From Planctomycetaceae bacterium (GTDB lineage Bacteria; Planctomycetota; Planctomycetia; Pirellulales; Thermoguttaceae), in assembly GCA_031259095.1 (NCBI GenBank), contig JAIRLW010000116.1, positions 1 to 6,257 on the forward strand: a DNA stretch of 6,257 nucleotides. Direction: 5' to 3'. Under the pieces are notes generated by a model. The model was not told the origin of the DNA, ran no database searches, and was given only the letters and a program-made list of their open reading frames with translations. Shown piece by piece: positions 1-3,800 of the stretch (position 1 is the first letter of the stretch; each line of letters opens with the position of its first letter). The translations under genes and the position numbers were made by a program.

Positions 1-297
1 GAAAGACGTTTTATTCCTCATTTTGTACAATTTAAAAACACGGAAACTTCGGAAACATGGATATATAATTTTCAATATGATTATGCCAATAGTATGAACA
101 AAAGCATGAGAGGAATACGTTACTTGGAAGAGTATCAATTTGGAATTCAAGAAAAAGGCGGAAAACTTGTTCCTTTGGAAGAAGGAATGAAACTTTTTGA
201 ATTGGCAAAAGCCGGAAAATTAAAAGCGGTACTTGTTAAAGAAGATGGTACTCCACTGTCAAATGAAATCATCGTTGATTGCTTAGAATTTCCGTAA
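1..297 (+). CDS. 3' end of an unrecognised protein gene (5' truncated by window edge)
   Basis: The frame is open from base 1 to a TAA at 295-297, giving 98 visible codons. An internal ATG at 94 could be taken as a start, but the 31 codons before it are open and read like ordinary protein (for example RRFIPHF and ETWIYNFQYDY). No clear ribosome binding site precedes 94. I therefore read this as the C-terminus of a longer protein. The visible part is mixed and soluble-looking, with no membrane segment. Its second half has a regular alternation: a short amphipathic helix (EEGMKLFELAKAGKLKA) and then a strand-turn-strand (VLVKEDGTPLSNEIIV), suggesting a small alpha/beta or beta-rich end domain. 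I do not recognise the family and assign no function. It converges on the giant gene, with 512 bases between the two stop codons, so the pair do not form an operon. Confidence 0.6.
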   Translation, partial: ERRFIPHFVQFKNTETSETWIYNFQYDYANSMNKSMRGIRYLEEYQFGIQEKGGKLVPLEEGMKLFELAKAGKLKAVLVKEDGTPLSNEIIVDCLEFP

Positions 298-310
298 TAT
301 TTCAGTGTGC

Positions 311-424
311 TTGTCCACGAACCTTGAAATCACTTAAAATGTCTATACGATAATAGAATTGGGGTGCGATTGTCCAGGAACTTTGCAATCGCCTAAAATT
401 ACCGATACGATAATAGGATTGGGG
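311..424. repeat. Two tandem ~60-bp intergenic repeat units
   Basis: Unit A is 311-364 and unit B is 370-424. Both begin TTGTCCA and end with ATTGGGG, and both carry the 12-mer ATACGATAATAG (345-356 and 405-416). By eye they agree at roughly four bases in five, with a one-base length difference in the middle (GTCT against TACCG). The offset between the copies is 59-60 bases. A third, much more decayed copy may follow at 425-480: it keeps AGGAA, GCAA and CGATAATA in the same order at offsets of 56-62. The copies are contiguous and have no spacers, so this is not a CRISPR array. The role is unknown. Confidence 0.75.
366..392. repeat. Perfect 7-bp inverted repeat (hairpin) in repeat unit B
   Basis: GCGATTG at 366-372 is matched by its exact reverse complement CAATCGC at 386-392, around a 13-base loop. 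Unit A keeps only a weakened version of the stem (GTGCTTG against AAATCAC). There is no T-run on either side, so it does not look like an intrinsic terminator. It could be a structured RNA element or the inverted-repeat core of a small mobile or dispersed repeat. Confidence 0.6.
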
Positions 425-459
425 ACAACTTTTAGGAAATGCAACAAGAGATGAAGCGA

Positions 460-476
460 ATTATCGTTTCGATAAT
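460..476. repeat. Perfect 7-bp inverted repeat with 3-base loop
   Basis: ATTATCG (460-466), loop TTT, CGATAAT (470-476). It sits about 60 bases after the matching CGATAATA of repeat unit B, so it may belong to a decayed third unit. Neither side has the T-run expected of a terminator. Confidence 0.55.
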
Positions 477-480
477 ATTC

Positions 481-516
481 AAAAAACGGCAAAATTGTTC
501 AAAAATTGAGTTTTGC
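481..516 (-). terminator. Possible weak intrinsic terminator for minus-strand transcription
   Basis: Read on the minus strand, GCAAAA (516-511) pairs with TTTTGC (494-489), then comes CG, then six T (486-481). This is the order of an intrinsic terminator. The stem has only two GC pairs and lies about 295 bases past the stop codon of the giant gene, so the call is tentative. Confidence 0.25.
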
Positions 517-606
517 GCATACAATGGCCGCAGATTGATCATTGATAATTTCCGGCTTGCAAGATAAATTAAATTTGTTCAATATGAATAATTGGCAGAT
601 ATACCG

Positions 607-640
607 TTTTCACTTTAAAAACCGGTTTTTGAAATGTAAA
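607..640. repeat. AT-rich near-palindrome, possible bidirectional terminator
   Basis: The core AAAAACCGGTTTTT (617-630) is a perfect 14-base palindrome. Pairing extends outward with one GU pair and two mismatches to about 607 and 640. As a hairpin it has a CCGG loop and an A/T stem. Position between converging genes suits a bidirectional terminator, but low stem stability leaves that open. Confidence 0.45.
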
Positions 641-809
641 AACACCTTAAATTGCGGAGTTAAACGAAAAGATAAAACAGATTTTTAAAAGGAAAATGTT
701 ATATATTGCTAATTTTTTTATTTCAAAATATGAAGAAATTGGGCAAAAATTGGTTATAAATCCTTTTAATACAACTGGTTATGAACTTTGCAAAAATCCA
801 GATATGACA

Positions 810-3800
810 TTATCGCGGAAAGTATGGAGATTGCGGAAATGTTTGTTGATACGGAAATTGTTGGTAGGGAAATTGTTGATACGGGAAATAGCCGCTTGCC
901 GATGATTGTTGGATACCGCGAATCACGTTTTGAATCACCGTCGATTTCACTTCCAACGGTATCACATGAATTTTTCTCGCCGGCTCTTCCACCGTCATGC
1001 GGTCAATCTCTTCCGCATATTCTTTGAGTTCCGTCGCTAACGGTTCCGGCGCAATAATTTCAACAGAGTTTGTTACATTATCAACCGTAACCCGCGGATA
1101 AACTCCGCCGGGTAACCGAATCGACATCATCTTTTGTTGGTAAACATTCAGAACCTGTTGCACAACACGGAACGCTTGCGTGTTTTTGATCGGAACCTTA
1201 AACGGTTTACGTACCGCACGCTCGCCCGGTAATTCCGAAACATCAAGCATTGCAATCAAATTCGCCACCTCCATGCGTTCCGCCTTCGCTCCCCGAACAT
1301 AAATTGTGTTCGTCGATTCGTCCGGCGTTATCTCCAAACGCGGCGGCTGAAACCGCACACCAAGTGTTGTACTAAACCGCTGTTGACGACCCGCAAGACG
1401 TTCACGAAGAATTAATTGTAACTTCATCGACACTAACGCCGCACTAATATTACGCACAGAATATATCGTGTAATCCCGACCCTCAAAAACAATTCGATCA
1501 TCTATCCGCTTAATAATACGTTCCAATTGATCAAGCGCATCACTATCATGAGATGTTACCGTCAACGAACCATCGTCATTCATGATCACATAAACATTCG
1601 GTACCGCTTCCTGAATCTTTTCCGAAACATTTTTTCGTAACATTTCTATTGGATCGGGAGGGACAATAGGGACTGTTGGGACAACTGGGACTGAAGGAAC
1701 GTTTGGAACAGTAGGGTTTGCCGGATCAGCGCTTGCAGAGTCTGTAGCGGTCATTGTTTTTTCATCGGGATCATTCATTGAAAAAAATCCGGTCGGTTGA
1801 TTCCACGATGTTGGTTTTGCCGGTTCGTCCTCTTTTTTCTGAATCAACGGTTCTTCCTGACGAATCACACGCAACCGGTTTTGTTGGTATTGGGGCCAAA
1901 GTTTTTCCAATTCCCGAATCGTTGCCGACGCATCGCCTTTGAGTTGAATCACACGAATTTGACTGCGGCTGTTCGGCGAACCGGCAAGATTGGTCGAATT
2001 TATCGTTTCCGATTCATTGCCGGCTGCTCCCCGATCAGACGGCAACGGTTCAGGTTCACGGGTTGTTGGTTTAATCGGTTCACCCATTTCGATCAGCATT
2101 TTTCGGGTTTTGTCGAGTTGCGTTTTCGTTCCCTGTACGAATATCATGTTCGTATTTTGATCAATCTCCACTCCGGGTGTTGTGTTGTACGGCTCATCAA
2201 GAAATAAGGCGTTAATTGCAGTATAAACCGTCAATGGATCGAGAACCTCCAACGTGAATACCGCCAGTTCACGGTCTTCGGTACGCAATTTCTCAAGCAA
2301 TTCACCAATCATTTTTTGCGATTCCGGTTTTGCCTGAACAATCAATTGATTACCGTAATAATCGTAATACGCCTTCACATCCAACCCTTGATCCGAAATA
2401 AGATTCGCAACCAATGTCCGAGCGGTATTGGCTGCGGTATTTTTGAGTGAATACGTTTCAATTTTAACATCGGGATCGGTTTCATTTAATTTATCAACAG
2501 CATCTTTAATTTTGACATGATCCGATTCTTTCGCCCAAGCGAGAAGTTGATTCGGATTGATTCCGTAACCGAATCGGGCGTTGGGAACAATGCGCAACAA
2601 AATCGGTTCAACACTCCGCGCGGTTCCGCGATAAATAATGTACGTTTGCATCTTAGATGTTGTTTCAGGACGTTCCAGAAGCATCTGTTCAACCATCGCC
2701 CGAACTTTTTGTTGATCCGCAAGTTTTCCCCAAACAATTAACTGCCCCGGAATACTGCTCGGCAAAACAATAACTTGCGTTCCCAACGCTTGCCGAATTG
2801 AAGTTGCGGTGTAAGTGATTGCTGTTGCAGGAATATCGCTTAAATCGTATGCAACCGGCAACGCTTCCGTTTCCGCAGGACGCGGAACATCAAAATCGGC
2901 AATACTCGCCGCCACCTTCGCCTGAATTTCCGGCGGCGCATGAACTAAAACATCGCCGGTACTCGGTCGTAACGTTAATACCGCTCTACCGTAAAACATA
3001 TTGTTCAAAACCGTAAAACCCTCGCCAAGCGGAATATTTTTGAAATAATATGTTTTAAGAACAGGTTCAGGAAACGCTTCCGCAACCGTTTCCAACATCT
3101 TCGCAATTGATTCATGATCAGCCGCTCCAGCCCAAGCAATAATTTCATCCTGACTAATTTCAAAAATCAACGCTCCGGGAAATTGATACGCTAAAAGTTG
3201 CCGTGCGGTTGTTGCTTTTTTGTTTCCGGCTTTATAAATTTTCAGGTTTTGGTTTTCTGTTTCGTTTGCGGCTGTTTCCAATTTGGTCAATGCGTTCGAA
3301 ATGTCAACATGTTCTTTCGGTGTTCCCCAAACAGCAATTTGTTCCGGTTTTGAACCGGGAAAAATCAACGCCGACGGAGCAACACGGTTTATCAGCATGT
3401 AAACCCGATAATAATTTTGACGCTTCAACGCATAAACTTCCAGCGACGGTTTTTTTCGCTGCACATCGTTACGATAATTCTTGATGAAATCGGCAATCTT
3501 TTGATGATCGTCTTCCACCGCAACCGCCATAATTGTTTGACGTTCAGCGGACGGCGTAAAAACCGCATTCGCAAACGCCCGGCTTAAAGAAGTATAAAGT
3601 GCGGAAAAAACTGTTGCAGGAAAATCATCCGCCGAATAAAAACGCGGAACCATTTTATGAGTTGCCGGTAAATCCTTATCGAGTTCTGAAATTGCTTTGG
3701 TAATTTCCGCATGTTCCAACGGTGTTGCGATAACAACAAGAATTTTTGTATCGCCGGAACGCGGAACACGTTGACGCGCCGAAGTTGCCGGAACCGTTGG

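Larger units (their letters stand above)
298..809. other. Convergent intergenic region, AT-rich, repeat-bearing
   Basis: This stretch lies between the stop codons of two converging genes. It is visibly more AT-rich than the giant gene. It contains a ~60-bp tandem repeat (311-424, perhaps continuing to 480), a short perfect hairpin at 460-476, a hairpin at 489-516 with a T-run on the minus strand, and a near-palindrome at 607-640. I found no tRNA-like or rRNA-like segment. The only open frame of note (696-905, +) runs antisense into the repetitive 3' end of the giant gene and is not convincing as a gene. From about 645 to 809 I see no structured signal beyond AT-rich sequence. Confidence 0.7.

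Noticed and set aside
324..354. Sigma-70-like promoter in repeat unit A (TTGAAA and GATAAT)
   Set aside because: The spacing is 19 bases, the matching sites in unit B are worse, and no gene follows on the plus strand.
311..480. CRISPR array
   Set aside because: Units are contiguous, only about 80% alike, and there are no unique spacers of uniform length; no cas genes are present.
696..905. Plus-strand open frame of 69 codons
   Set aside because: Its second half is antisense to the FPYQQ repeat of the giant gene, and the repeated Leu/Arg/Lys text there is a by-product of that repeat. The AAGGA-like sequence sits too close to the ATG. The first 38 codons look mildly protein-like but have no support.
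810..1496. Secretin beta-barrel domain at the C-terminus
   Set aside because: The C-terminal sequence continues the small alpha/beta module pattern and ends in a low-complexity tail; no long run of amphipathic strands typical of the barrel is seen.
1797..2207. Plus-strand open frame (136 codons) opposite the C-terminal linkers
   Set aside because: Antisense to the linker and module 20-21 coding sequence; Phe/Arg-rich shadow.
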